A stretch of DNA of 5,355 nt from Planctomycetota bacterium (GTDB lineage Bacteria; Planctomycetota; Planctomycetia; Pirellulales; Thermoguttaceae). A program made the translations under genes and the position numbers. Shown piece by piece: positions 1-5,355 of the stretch. The DNA is taken from the NCBI GenBank assembly GCA_015661985.1, contig DQVB01000025.1, positions 1 to 5,355 on the forward strand, written 5' to 3'. The notes under the pieces are model-generated. The model saw only the letters and a list, made by a program, of their open reading frames with translations. It had not been told where the DNA came from and searched no databases. Numbering within the stretch: the first letter of the stretch is position 1; every line of letters begins with the position of its first letter.

Positions 1-2335
1 AGTTTCCCGCACCGGGCCGCCCACCGCTGGCGGGTTGCCCACCGGCGCCGTGGCCACCGGTGCCGGGCATGGATCCTCTGGCCAAGGCGTTCAACGCACC
101 GGCCGCCTGAGCCAAGGTGGCGGCGGTCGCCGCGGCCCGGCTGGCATCGGCCGAGGAATCGGCGAAGCGCGCCGCCCGCTGGAACCGCTTGGCCAAAGCC
201 GCCAGCTCAGCCGCCGCATCTTGGGCCAGCGGCTTCGGCAGCGCCGAGCCAGACGACGGGGCCGAGCCAGACGACGAATGCATGGCGTTTTGCTTGGCGC
301 CCGGCTGGCCGTCCTGCTTCGCGCCAGGCTGCGGATTCGCGTTCCCCCTTCGCGGCGGCGCGGCACCGGAGCTGGCCGTCTTGGCCGCCCCAGCTTCGGC
401 ATGCTCCACAAACTCACGCGCCTTGGTGGTCATCGGCCCCACCGCATCCGCTCCCGATCGGCCAGCCGCCTCGCCGCTGCTGCTTGAGCGCGGGGCACCG
501 CCGAGCACGTCGCTGTTACTGACTGCCTGTTGCAGCGCCTGCCGAACTTGCCGGGCAGCCTCAGCCGCCTGTGCGGCGGCCGCACTCCGACCCGAAGCAG
601 CGGCTGAACCGCTTGCCGATGATGCCGATGAACTGGCCGAGTGCTGCGACCGGGCGCCAGGTGCGCCCGGTTCGCCCGTGCGATCCTCGGCGTCGTTCCT
701 TTGGATCTGTCCTGTCCCCTGTTCTGATCCGGCAGTCGGCTCGCGCCCTGCTACCACGTTTGCAGGCTCATGCTGGCAGCCGCGCCACAACAGCAACGAA
801 AGGAACGCCGCCAGCAACGCCGTCGCCACAAACCACTGGATCGGTCGCCACACCCGCTGCATCCAGCGGTTCAAGGCGCTTGGCGGGAACGGATCGGGCG
901 CGAACCGAACGAACTGCCTGTACGCGCGCCGAACGGTTTGCACCGCAAAGTCGCAGCGCGCCTCGACCGGCAACACCTCCGCGCTGGATCGGTTCCGCTT
1001 CTGCCTCCTTGCGCCCCGGCCGCGATGTGAAGCGTGCCGCGCCGAGGGTCGCCGCGACGCAACCAGCTCATCCCAGCGCTCGGCCGACCACTGCCGCCAT
1101 GTCACCTGCGGTTGCAGGCAACGAGCAACCGGTCGATGCCGGCTGGCCGCGCGTTGCCAGCCGGTCTGACCGCCGCACGAGTAGTCCAGAGCCGTCGGCG
1201 TCAAGTTGGGCGTATCGGCCTGCGCGTCGATCCACCGCGCCAGTCCTTCGACCGTCCAAAATTCGCCGGCGCGCCGGTAGTACTCCAAGATGCCGGCCAC
1301 CACGACCAGCCACGCAAGCACGACGAGAGCCCAGCCTTGCCACGCCAGCCACAAGCCGGGTGCCAACCCGGCCGCTGCGAGCCAGACGGCCAGCCAACGG
1401 AAGCTGCGCCACACGTACCGGTTGTGCGCCGCCACCAGCGCCGCGCTTTCGTCGGCCAGTTTGCGCACGCACTCGGAAGCCGGCAGCTCGGCCCGGCCGC
1501 CCTTCAACCGGGTCCATATCTGATCGAGCCGCTCCAGGAATCGCGACGGTGACTCCACATCGCCACTCTGCCACACCGCTGGCAGGATCAACTCGTCCTG
1601 CAGCGCATCGCCCAGCGGCGCCAATTCGTCCGGCAGCGGGTCGAACGGCTCGCTGAGGTACTCCCCGCTGAGCATGGCGTACAAGGTGCGCGCCAGCCCA
1701 GCTGTGTCCGGGCCATACGGCTCCTGGATCAGTTTGCCGTGGACGCCCCTCTGGTTCTCCGGAATGATCACGCCGAAATCGGCCAACTTCCACACCCCTC
1801 GCACGCAGACCACGTTCGACGGCTTGATGTCCTGGTGCCGCAAATCGTGGTCGCGCAGATGCTGAGCCGCTTCCGCCAGACACCGAATAATCGTGTAGCT
1901 TTCCTCCGGCTGCAGGCGCGTGCGGGCCCAAATGTGATGCTCCAGCGTCTGGAACGAATGCGGCGAAATCTCATCGGCCAGTTCGAGCACTTCAAGGAAA
2001 CCGCCTTGAAACTCCATCAAGGCGAACACGCGCGCAAGATGCGCATGCGGCCAGCGTCGCTGGAGCCCCATGGCACGCTTGAGCCCCGCTTGTTCGTAGT
2101 CCAGCATCCGGCTGTTCGGCGGCACCATCTTGACGCACACGCGAGCTGGCCACTGCCAGCGCGGAAGCTGCCAGGTCGGCTTCTTCAGGCCGCCTGAACC
2201 CACCGGCGCGTCCGGTGGGACTACGGCGGCGTAGGTGCGCCCCGCGCCGCCTTCGCCGATCATGCATCCCACGGTAACGCCCACCTGCCGCTGGAGGTGA
2301 CCACATGCCGCATTGTGCCACTCCTCTCGGTCCAT
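1..2335 (-). CDS. Membrane-anchored Hanks-type Ser/Thr protein kinase, C-terminus beyond window
   Basis: Likely a cytoplasmic-facing protein kinase that phosphorylates Ser/Thr on partner proteins. 778 codons are open to the window edge without a stop. Seen in the translation: glycine loop IGEGGAG (26-32), ATP-binding Lys69 in VCVKM, probable helix-C Glu81, catalytic loop HQDIKPSN (167-174, Asp169, Lys171, Asn174), DFG (186-188) and a subdomain IX-like segment starting at Asp210 (DTAGLARTLYAMLSG). Hydrophobic helices lie at about 313-331 and 335-350 (hairpin) and 500-517. Between them is a strongly basic linker (about 395-450), which fits a cytoplasmic location. Residues 520-778 form an Ala/Ser/Gly/Pro/Gln-rich tail, predicted outside the membrane, with one Ala-rich helical stretch near 583-606. 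The ATG at 2335 is the only start after an in-frame stop at 2351-2353; a weak purine-rich site precedes it. The gene lies 26 nt after the sigma-like gene, so it is probably cotranscribed. Odd points are a short activation segment, Gln for the HRD Arg, and an insert of about 20 residues in the N-lobe. Kinase assignment is firm; catalytic activity is not certain. Confidence 0.9.
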   Translation of the reverse strand, partial: MDREEWHNAACGHLQRQVGVTVGCMIGEGGAGRTYAAVVPPDAPVGSGGLKKPTWQLPRWQWPARVCVKMVPPNSRMLDYEQAGLKRAMGLQRRWPHAHLARVFALMEFQGGFLEVLELADEISPHSFQTLEHHIWARTRLQPEESYTIIRCLAEAAQHLRDHDLRHQDIKPSNVVCVRGVWKLADFGVIIPENQRGVHGKLIQEPYGPDTAGLARTLYAMLSGEYLSEPFDPLPDELAPLGDALQDELILPAVWQSGDVESPSRFLERLDQIWTRLKGGRAELPASECVRKLADESAALVAAHNRYVWRSFRWLAVWLAAAGLAPGLWLAWQGWALVVLAWLVVVAGILEYYRRAGEFWTVEGLARWIDAQADTPNLTPTALDYSCGGQTGWQRAASRHRPVARCLQPQVTWRQWSAERWDELVASRRPSARHASHRGRGARRQKRNRSSAEVLPVEARCDFAVQTVRRAYRQFVRFAPDPFPPSALNRWMQRVWRPIQWFVATALLAAFLSLLLWRGCQHEPANVVAGREPTAGSEQGTGQIQRNDAEDRTGEPGAPGARSQHSASSSASSASGSAAASGRSAAAAQAAEAARQVRQALQQAVSNSDVLGGAPRSSSSGEAAGRSGADAVGPMTTKAREFVEHAEAGAAKTASSGAAPPRRGNANPQPGAKQDGQPGAKQNAMHSSSGSAPSSGSALPKPLAQDAAAELAALAKRFQRAARFADSSADASRAAATAATLAQAAGALNALARGSMPGTGGHGAGGQPASGGRPGAGN
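243..278 (-). repeat. 18-bp tandem repeat inside the kinase tail
   Basis: Two copies of an 18-bp unit lie head to tail; the first 16 bases, GCCGAGCCAGACGACG on the plus strand, are identical. Read in the kinase frame they encode two SSGSAP/SSGSAL units at about residues 687-699. Slippage in a low-complexity tail is the simplest explanation. Confidence 0.8.
284..331 (-). repeat. 24-bp imperfect tandem repeat inside the kinase tail
   Basis: Two adjacent 24-bp units with 19 identical bases encode QPGAKQDG and QPGAKQNA in the kinase tail (about residues 669-684). It lies next to the 18-bp repeat and indicates that this part of the tail grows by duplication. Confidence 0.7.
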
Positions 2336-2361
2336 ATCCCGCTTCTCTGATCACAGGAACC

Positions 2362-3342
2362 TCACGACGTGCCGCCACGGGACAGTTTCGTGGCTCGCGT
2401 CTGCAGTTTGCCGGTCAATCCTTTCAGGCGACGGTTGTCCTGAAGTTGCCGGCGCGCTTCGAACAACAGATGGTCGATCGCGTTCAGTTGCTCGTCGTTG
2501 GGCATCGCCCCGCCGCTGGAAGCCGCCCGAAGCAGCTCGGCCAGCCTCCCGTGGCCGATCTGCTGGCACATTTCGGCCAAGCTCTCCATTAGTTCTTCCG
2601 CCGTGGCATCAGGCACCAGCGCCGAAGCCAATTCGAGAAAGGCCTCCCACAGTTGTTTGCGAATGTTGGTGGCCCTTTTGGACAGCCAGTTCGGCGTAAT
2701 GGACGCGGAAAGCTGCTCACCGACTTTCGAGTTCCCCACCAGCCGCGCGATCACCTCGTCGCGCCCTTTGCGCTCCAGCACCATCATGAAGAACCCGCGC
2801 CACGCAAGCTGGCCGCGCATCGCATCAGTCTCATTCCGGCACCCGTCCATCTGGCGCTGGCGCACCAAGTCGATGCTGTGCATCGCCAGGGCGAAGCAGA
2901 TGGCCTGCAACCGTTCTCGCCGCTGGGCCGCCTCGTGCTCGATCAGTTCCTCCACCGGCTCCGGTCCCGGGTCGGCCAATTCGGGGAAGCTCTGCCTGCC
3001 CGTATCGTCTGCGCCGGCCCCGCGCGGAACGTGCCGGTTGCGACGTGCATGATCGATCAGCGTGCGGCCAAAGACTTTCTCCACATACCGGTGAAACGCA
3101 TGGCGTCCCGTCTGGTCTATAGCCTGATATGAGCCGTCCTGCATGGCCCGGCACACCTTCAGCAGCGTATCGTTGGCCGCCTCTTCGGCGTCCTCGAAGG
3201 ACACAAGCCGGTTGCCCCAACTCGCGATATGGGCGAGCCGGGCCAAGAACTCTGCGGCCAGCCCCAGAAGCGCATTGCGCGCAGCCTCGTCCCCCGCTGC
3301 CGCCGCACGAAGCAAATCGGTCCTTGTCCTGCCTGCGTTCAC
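2362..3342 (-). CDS. Sigma-70-family (ECF-like) sigma factor with C-terminal helical extension
   Basis: Predicted RNA polymerase sigma subunit or sigma-derived regulator, 326 residues. Residues 6-106 look like sigma region 2: an alanine-rich first helix, then FEDAEEAANDTLLKVCRAM (49-67) matching the core-binding helix, and FHRYVEKVFGRTLIDHARR (83-101) matching the -10-recognition helix. An acidic, proline-containing linker (about 110-135) follows. Residues about 195-236 (EVIARLV ... LSKRATNIRKQLWEAF) resemble a region 4 helix-turn-helix, but with roughly 13 extra residues between the two helices. Residues 240-326 are mostly helical and charged, with no counterpart in a minimal ECF factor. The GTG start is chosen because AGGAGGAG lies just upstream at optimal spacing; starting at TTG 3480 would add 46 residues without a ribosome binding site. 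It is the first gene of an operon with the kinase downstream. Alternatively it could be a sigma-like protein that no longer recognises a -35 element. Region 2 is convincing, region 4 less so. Confidence 0.75.
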   Translation of the reverse strand: MNAGRTRTDLLRAAAAGDEAARNALLGLAAEFLARLAHIASWGNRLVSFEDAEEAANDTLLKVCRAMQDGSYQAIDQTGRHAFHRYVEKVFGRTLIDHARRNRHVPRGAGADDTGRQSFPELADPGPEPVEELIEHEAAQRRERLQAICFALAMHSIDLVRQRQMDGCRNETDAMRGQLAWRGFFMMVLERKGRDEVIARLVGNSKVGEQLSASITPNWLSKRATNIRKQLWEAFLELASALVPDATAEELMESLAEMCQQIGHGRLAELLRAASSGGAMPNDEQLNAIDHLLFEARRQLQDNRRLKGLTGKLQTRATKLSRGGTS

Positions 3343-3347
3343 AACCG

Positions 3348-3355
3348 CTCCTCCT
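3348..3355 (-). promoter_or_regulatory. Strong ribosome binding site for the sigma-like gene
   Basis: AGGAGGAG on the minus strand, with the AGGAGG core 7 nt before the GTG at 3342-3340. It fixes the translation start at this GTG rather than at the TTG at 3480 and supports the minus-strand gene being real. Confidence 0.85.
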
Positions 3356-3431
3356 GCTTGGATGAGACGTTCCCACGACTCGCCGCACCGCCGCCGGCCT
3401 GTGGCAAGGCCAAAAGCGTTCCAATGACCCG

Positions 3432-3471
3432 CTCTTAGCTCTACCACGCACCGTCGTTCACCCACTAAGAG
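3432..3471 (-). promoter_or_regulatory. Candidate promoter/operator with 7-bp inverted repeat
   Basis: A perfect 7-bp inverted repeat, CTCTTAG at 3432-3438 and CTAAGAG at 3465-3471, encloses 26 nt. On the minus strand the same interval contains TAGTG (3467-3463), 18 nt, then GTAGAGC (3444-3438), a spacing like a -35/-10 pair. Used as a promoter, it would start transcription near 3430 and give an untranslated leader of about 90 nt before the sigma-like gene. The repeat could be an operator or an RNA hairpin. No consensus housekeeping promoter is evident here, so this is a candidate only. Confidence 0.35.
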
Positions 3472-4348
3472 TTTGTGCAAGAATCGCTACTTCGCAGCAA
3501 AGGCAACACGTACCGTTGAACCAAACCCTCACTTGCGGCGCCAAAACCGAAGTCTCGGACGGACTTCTCCGTGGCCGTGAGTCTGGGCATCTGCGGCTGG
3601 ACCACCCCATTTGTCCTCCCGCCGGTGACGCCTCACCCCATCATTAATGTCCCACACCTCGATCAGGCGTCCGCAGCGGAACACGCTCTCTCGGGAACGG
3701 CGACGGCATTCTCAGCAACCCTGAAGTCTCTGTCCTGCTCGGCCTCGGTTACGCCCACCGAACGGCCATGGGAGGTATCCAGTTGATATTGGTTCCCCGC
3801 AATCACCGTTTCCACCGTCAGTCCTGGCATCTGAGCCGATGTGACGGGGCTCCGTCCTACTGGAAGCACACGTTCAAGGCGCTAGGACCAACAGCCCGCA
3901 CGAGCCTGCGGATATGATGACGCACCTCCATCCTTTCGTGACTGTACGACACACGCACGATGACCGTCTCCAAAACGATCGCCCTGAGTTCCGTACTGCC
4001 GAGCTTGCGCAGGGCAGTCGGGCGGAGTACTCAAAACGGGACGACCAAAAGGTGGTTGCCCATGTCTCCCAGCGTCCCTGTGCCAAACTCGATCCAGCTC
4101 CGCCAGTGGTCGCCGCCTCATGCCACGCTCGCTGAAATGCCATCCACTGCTTCGCCCTTGCCATCCGACACAGGGGGGCCAGCTACTTGCCACCGCTTTG
4201 CGGCGGCCGATGTCCGAAGACCGCGCTTCGTTGGTACCCTGCTTGGCCAGCCAGGCCCTCTACCCTTCTCATTGCGAAATGCGGCCGAGAGAGGACGCGA
4301 TTTTTGGATAAAACTTTTCTGCATGCATTCCACCTGTGGCCGGAAAGG

Positions 4349-4377
4349 TAGTGGAGTACGCCCTTCCAGGGTAGAAT
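4349..4377 (+). promoter_or_regulatory. Candidate promoter for the ECF sigma gene
   Basis: TAGTG (4349-4353) is followed after 17 nt by GTAGAAT (4371-4377), whose TAGAAT part is one mismatch from the bacterial -10 consensus TATAAT. The upstream half does not match TTGACA. If used, transcription would begin near 4384 and leave a leader of about 250 nt before the start codon at 4634. Similar half-sites occur upstream of the minus-strand operon and near the right window edge. Confidence 0.3.
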
Positions 4378-4469
4378 TGGGGCGATTGGATGGTGGGGAA
4401 ACGTGCAGGCGTATGGGACTCGCGGCAGAGGTCGGCGCGTCTGCCTCAAAGAAGGATGCCCCACCGTCT

Positions 4470-4488
4470 GCCGAAGGGCGTCTTCGGC
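4470..4488 (+). repeat. Hairpin in the putative leader of the ECF sigma gene
   Basis: GCCGAAG and CTTCGGC form a perfect 7-bp stem around a 5-nt loop (GGCGT). No T-tract follows, so it is not a typical intrinsic terminator. It sits about 145 nt upstream of the ECF start codon and could be a leader structure, or chance in GC-rich DNA. Confidence 0.35.
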
Positions 4489-4620
4489 TCAGCCGCCGGG
4501 CGGGCTCCAGCCTACCGGCAGTGGAACCTGCCCAGATCGACAGACGGTTGGCGGGTTCTGGGCTCCCGTCCAGCGAGCAAGGCAGTGTCCGTCCCTCGAC
4601 CAACACACACTCTATGACAC

Positions 4621-4625
4621 GGAGG
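4621..4625 (+). promoter_or_regulatory. Ribosome binding site of the ECF sigma gene
   Basis: GGAGG ends 8 nt before the ATG at 4634. It selects this ATG over the upstream in-frame start at 4403, whose added 77 residues are Cys/Pro/Arg-rich and unlike the family. Confidence 0.8.
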
Positions 4626-4633
4626 CTAGTATA

Positions 4634-5245
4634 ATGGAATTGCCAGAAGGCGATGTGACTGGCTGGCTCCGCAAGCTGGCCGGCGGGGACCAAGAGGCCG
4701 CCCAAGCGATCTGGGAGCGGTATTTCGAGAAGCTGGTCCGCTTGGCACGAAAGTACCTTGCGGCCGTGCCGCGGCGTGCGGCTGACGAGGAGGACGTGGC
4801 GCTGAGCGCGTTCGATAGTTTTTGCAGGGGCGTGCGCAAAGGCCGTTTCCCGCGACTCAATGATCGCCATGACCTGTGGAAACTCCTGGTGACCATCACC
4901 CTGCGCAAAGCAGCGAAACACCACCGACACCATCGGACAGAGAAGCGCGGCGGAGGGAGAGTGCGTTCCGAATCTGCTTTGCGAGCCTTGCAGGGTGCCA
5001 GCGACGCCGGGGGCATCCACCAAGTAATGGCCGAGGAGCCCACGCCGGAATGGGCCTGCATGGTGGCCGACACCTTGCAGCACCTGCTGCATGGACTTGA
5101 GGACGAAAGCCTGCGGCTGGTTGCACAGCTGAAGATGGAGGGCTACACTCACCAAGAGATCGCCGCGCGGCTGAACTGTACTGTGCGGACCGTACGACGC
5201 AAGCTGGAGCGTATCCGCCGCCGCTGGAAGAGTGTGGTGGCATGA
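4634..5245 (+). CDS. ECF-type RNA polymerase sigma factor (Sigma70_ECF family, planctomycete type)
   Basis: Alternative sigma factor of 203 residues that would direct RNA polymerase to a dedicated promoter set. The N-terminus has the typical planctomycetal pattern: GDVTGWLRKLAGGDQEAAQ (6-24), the WERYFEKLVRLARKYL helix (27-42), then PRRAADEEDVALSAFDSF (46-63) as region 2.2 and DLWKLLVTITLRKAAKHHRH (80-99) as region 2.4. A glycine/arginine patch (105-111) leads to the linker. Region 4 spans about 150-198, with a helix-turn-helix at YTHQEIAARLNCTVRTVRRKLERI (171-194). Length is normal for the group, both sigma regions are intact, and no anti-sigma or membrane domain is fused. The ATG at 4634 has a GGAGG site 8 nt upstream. 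The gene is transcribed away from the sigma/kinase operon. In Planctomycetota, genes of this group are often followed by a Ser/Thr kinase, which may be what begins just past the right window edge; that gene is not visible. Confidence 0.93.
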   Translation: MELPEGDVTGWLRKLAGGDQEAAQAIWERYFEKLVRLARKYLAAVPRRAADEEDVALSAFDSFCRGVRKGRFPRLNDRHDLWKLLVTITLRKAAKHHRHHRTEKRGGGRVRSESALRALQGASDAGGIHQVMAEEPTPEWACMVADTLQHLLHGLEDESLRLVAQLKMEGYTHQEIAARLNCTVRTVRRKLERIRRRWKSVVA

Positions 5246-5288
5246 CCGAGTGGGCCGGAGCGGCGCGACGCTTGTTGCGGCCGATGTG

Positions 5289-5315
5289 TAGTGTCACGTC
5301 GAAAGGGAGTAGAAT
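5289..5315 (+). promoter_or_regulatory. Candidate promoter for a gene beyond the right edge
   Basis: TAGTG (5289-5293), 15 nt, then GTAGAAT (5309-5315) lie in the short spacer after the ECF sigma gene. The TAGAAT half resembles a -10 element and is flanked by a small inverted repeat (AGGGA 5304-5308, TCCCT 5318-5322). The 15-nt spacer is short for a housekeeping promoter. The element would place a transcription start about 30 nt before the window end. Confidence 0.25.
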
Positions 5316-5341
5316 CGTCCCTGAGAGGCGGGGCTTGTAGC

Positions 5342-5350
5342 GGGAGAGGG
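5342..5350 (+). promoter_or_regulatory. Ribosome-binding-like stretch for the next plus-strand gene
   Basis: GGGAGAGGG ends 5 nt before the window edge. At normal Shine-Dalgarno spacing a start codon would fall within the first few bases after the window. This suggests that a gene in the same direction as the ECF sigma gene begins there; its identity cannot be seen. Confidence 0.4.
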
Positions 5351-5355
5351 ACCAA

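Larger units (their letters stand above)
3343..4633. other. Long divergent intergenic region without a convincing gene
   Basis: About 1.3 kb between the minus-strand sigma/kinase operon and the plus-strand ECF gene. Several open frames cross it on both strands (for example 3571-3786 plus, 3663-3869 minus, 3882-4193 minus, 3960-4634 plus). None has a good ribosome binding site, a recognisable domain or a family-like composition. The minus frame at 3857-4030 has the look of protein sequence (a beta/helix pattern with ELRAIVLETVIVRVSY) but no start, and is bounded upstream by a stop. The region may hold decayed genes, long leaders or control sequence. No tRNA, rRNA or known riboswitch pattern was recognised in it. 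Confidence 0.6.

Noticed and set aside
117..1656. Long plus-strand frames of 350 and 361 residues
   Set aside because: They are antisense to the kinase reading frame, are Arg/Ala/Pro-rich, and have no recognisable domain or ribosome binding site.
1068..1931. 287-residue minus-strand frame
   Set aside because: It is a frame-shifted shadow of the kinase; the kinase motifs HQDIKPSN and DFG are read in another minus frame that stays open from 2335 to the window edge.
3343..3480. N-terminal extension of the sigma-like protein from TTG at 3480
   Set aside because: There is no ribosome binding site at that TTG, and an almost ideal AGGAGGAG precedes the GTG at 3342.
3571..3786. 71-residue plus-strand frame starting with GTG
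   Set aside because: It has no Shine-Dalgarno sequence, no recognisable domain and no neighbour in an operon; it looks like a chance frame.
4266..4333. TTGCGA and GGATAA as a -35/-10 promoter pair
   Set aside because: The two elements are 28 nt apart, too far for a sigma-70 promoter.
4403..4633. N-terminal extension of the ECF sigma factor by 77 residues
   Set aside because: The added sequence is Cys/Pro/Arg-rich with no family resemblance, while GGAGG at good spacing marks the ATG at 4634.
3960..4634. 224-residue plus-strand frame running into the ECF start codon
   Set aside because: There is no ribosome binding site before the ATG at 3960, the composition is Ser/Arg/Pro-rich without a domain, and it would cross the candidate ECF promoter and leader.
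4118..5155. 345-residue open frame on the minus strand
   Set aside because: It lies antisense to the convincing ECF sigma gene, whose protein matches a known family; the minus frame shows no domain and is a GC-rich shadow.

Overview
The window is high-GC DNA that looks planctomycetal, most likely Pirellulales-like. Two things suggest this. The complete plus-strand gene is a Sigma70_ECF-type sigma factor of the kind that is strongly expanded in Planctomycetota. The minus strand carries a second sigma-like gene directly followed by a membrane-anchored Hanks-type Ser/Thr kinase. The assignment comes from recognising protein families by eye; no search was run.

Layout. (1) Positions 1-2335, minus strand: a large Ser/Thr protein kinase, open to the left window edge, so its C-terminus is missing. 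It has an N-terminal kinase domain, a two-helix membrane hairpin, a basic linker, a third membrane helix and a long Ala/Ser/Gly/Pro-rich tail. (2) Positions 2362-3342, minus strand: a 326-residue sigma-70-like protein, 26 nt upstream of the kinase and almost certainly in the same operon. (3) Positions 3343-4633: about 1.3 kb without a convincing gene, between two divergent transcription units. It holds candidate promoter and operator elements at both ends and perhaps a decayed recombinase fragment in the middle. (4) Positions 4634-5245, plus strand: a 203-residue ECF sigma factor with a good ribosome binding site. (5) Positions 5246-5355: a short spacer with a promoter-like motif and, at the very edge, a purine-rich ribosome-binding-like stretch, suggesting another plus-strand gene starts just outside the window.

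How the parts may work together (inference). The sigma-like protein and the transmembrane kinase look like a signalling pair. A signal sensed outside the membrane or in the cytoplasm would be passed by the kinase to a sigma factor or another target. The divergent ECF gene may head a second, similar unit. The kinase is unusual: its DFG-to-subdomain-IX segment is much shorter than normal, no APE motif is visible, and HRD reads HQD. A loose shared motif (TAGTG, 15-18 nt, GTAGA) lies in all three candidate promoter regions. No RNA genes, CRISPR arrays or intact mobile elements were seen.
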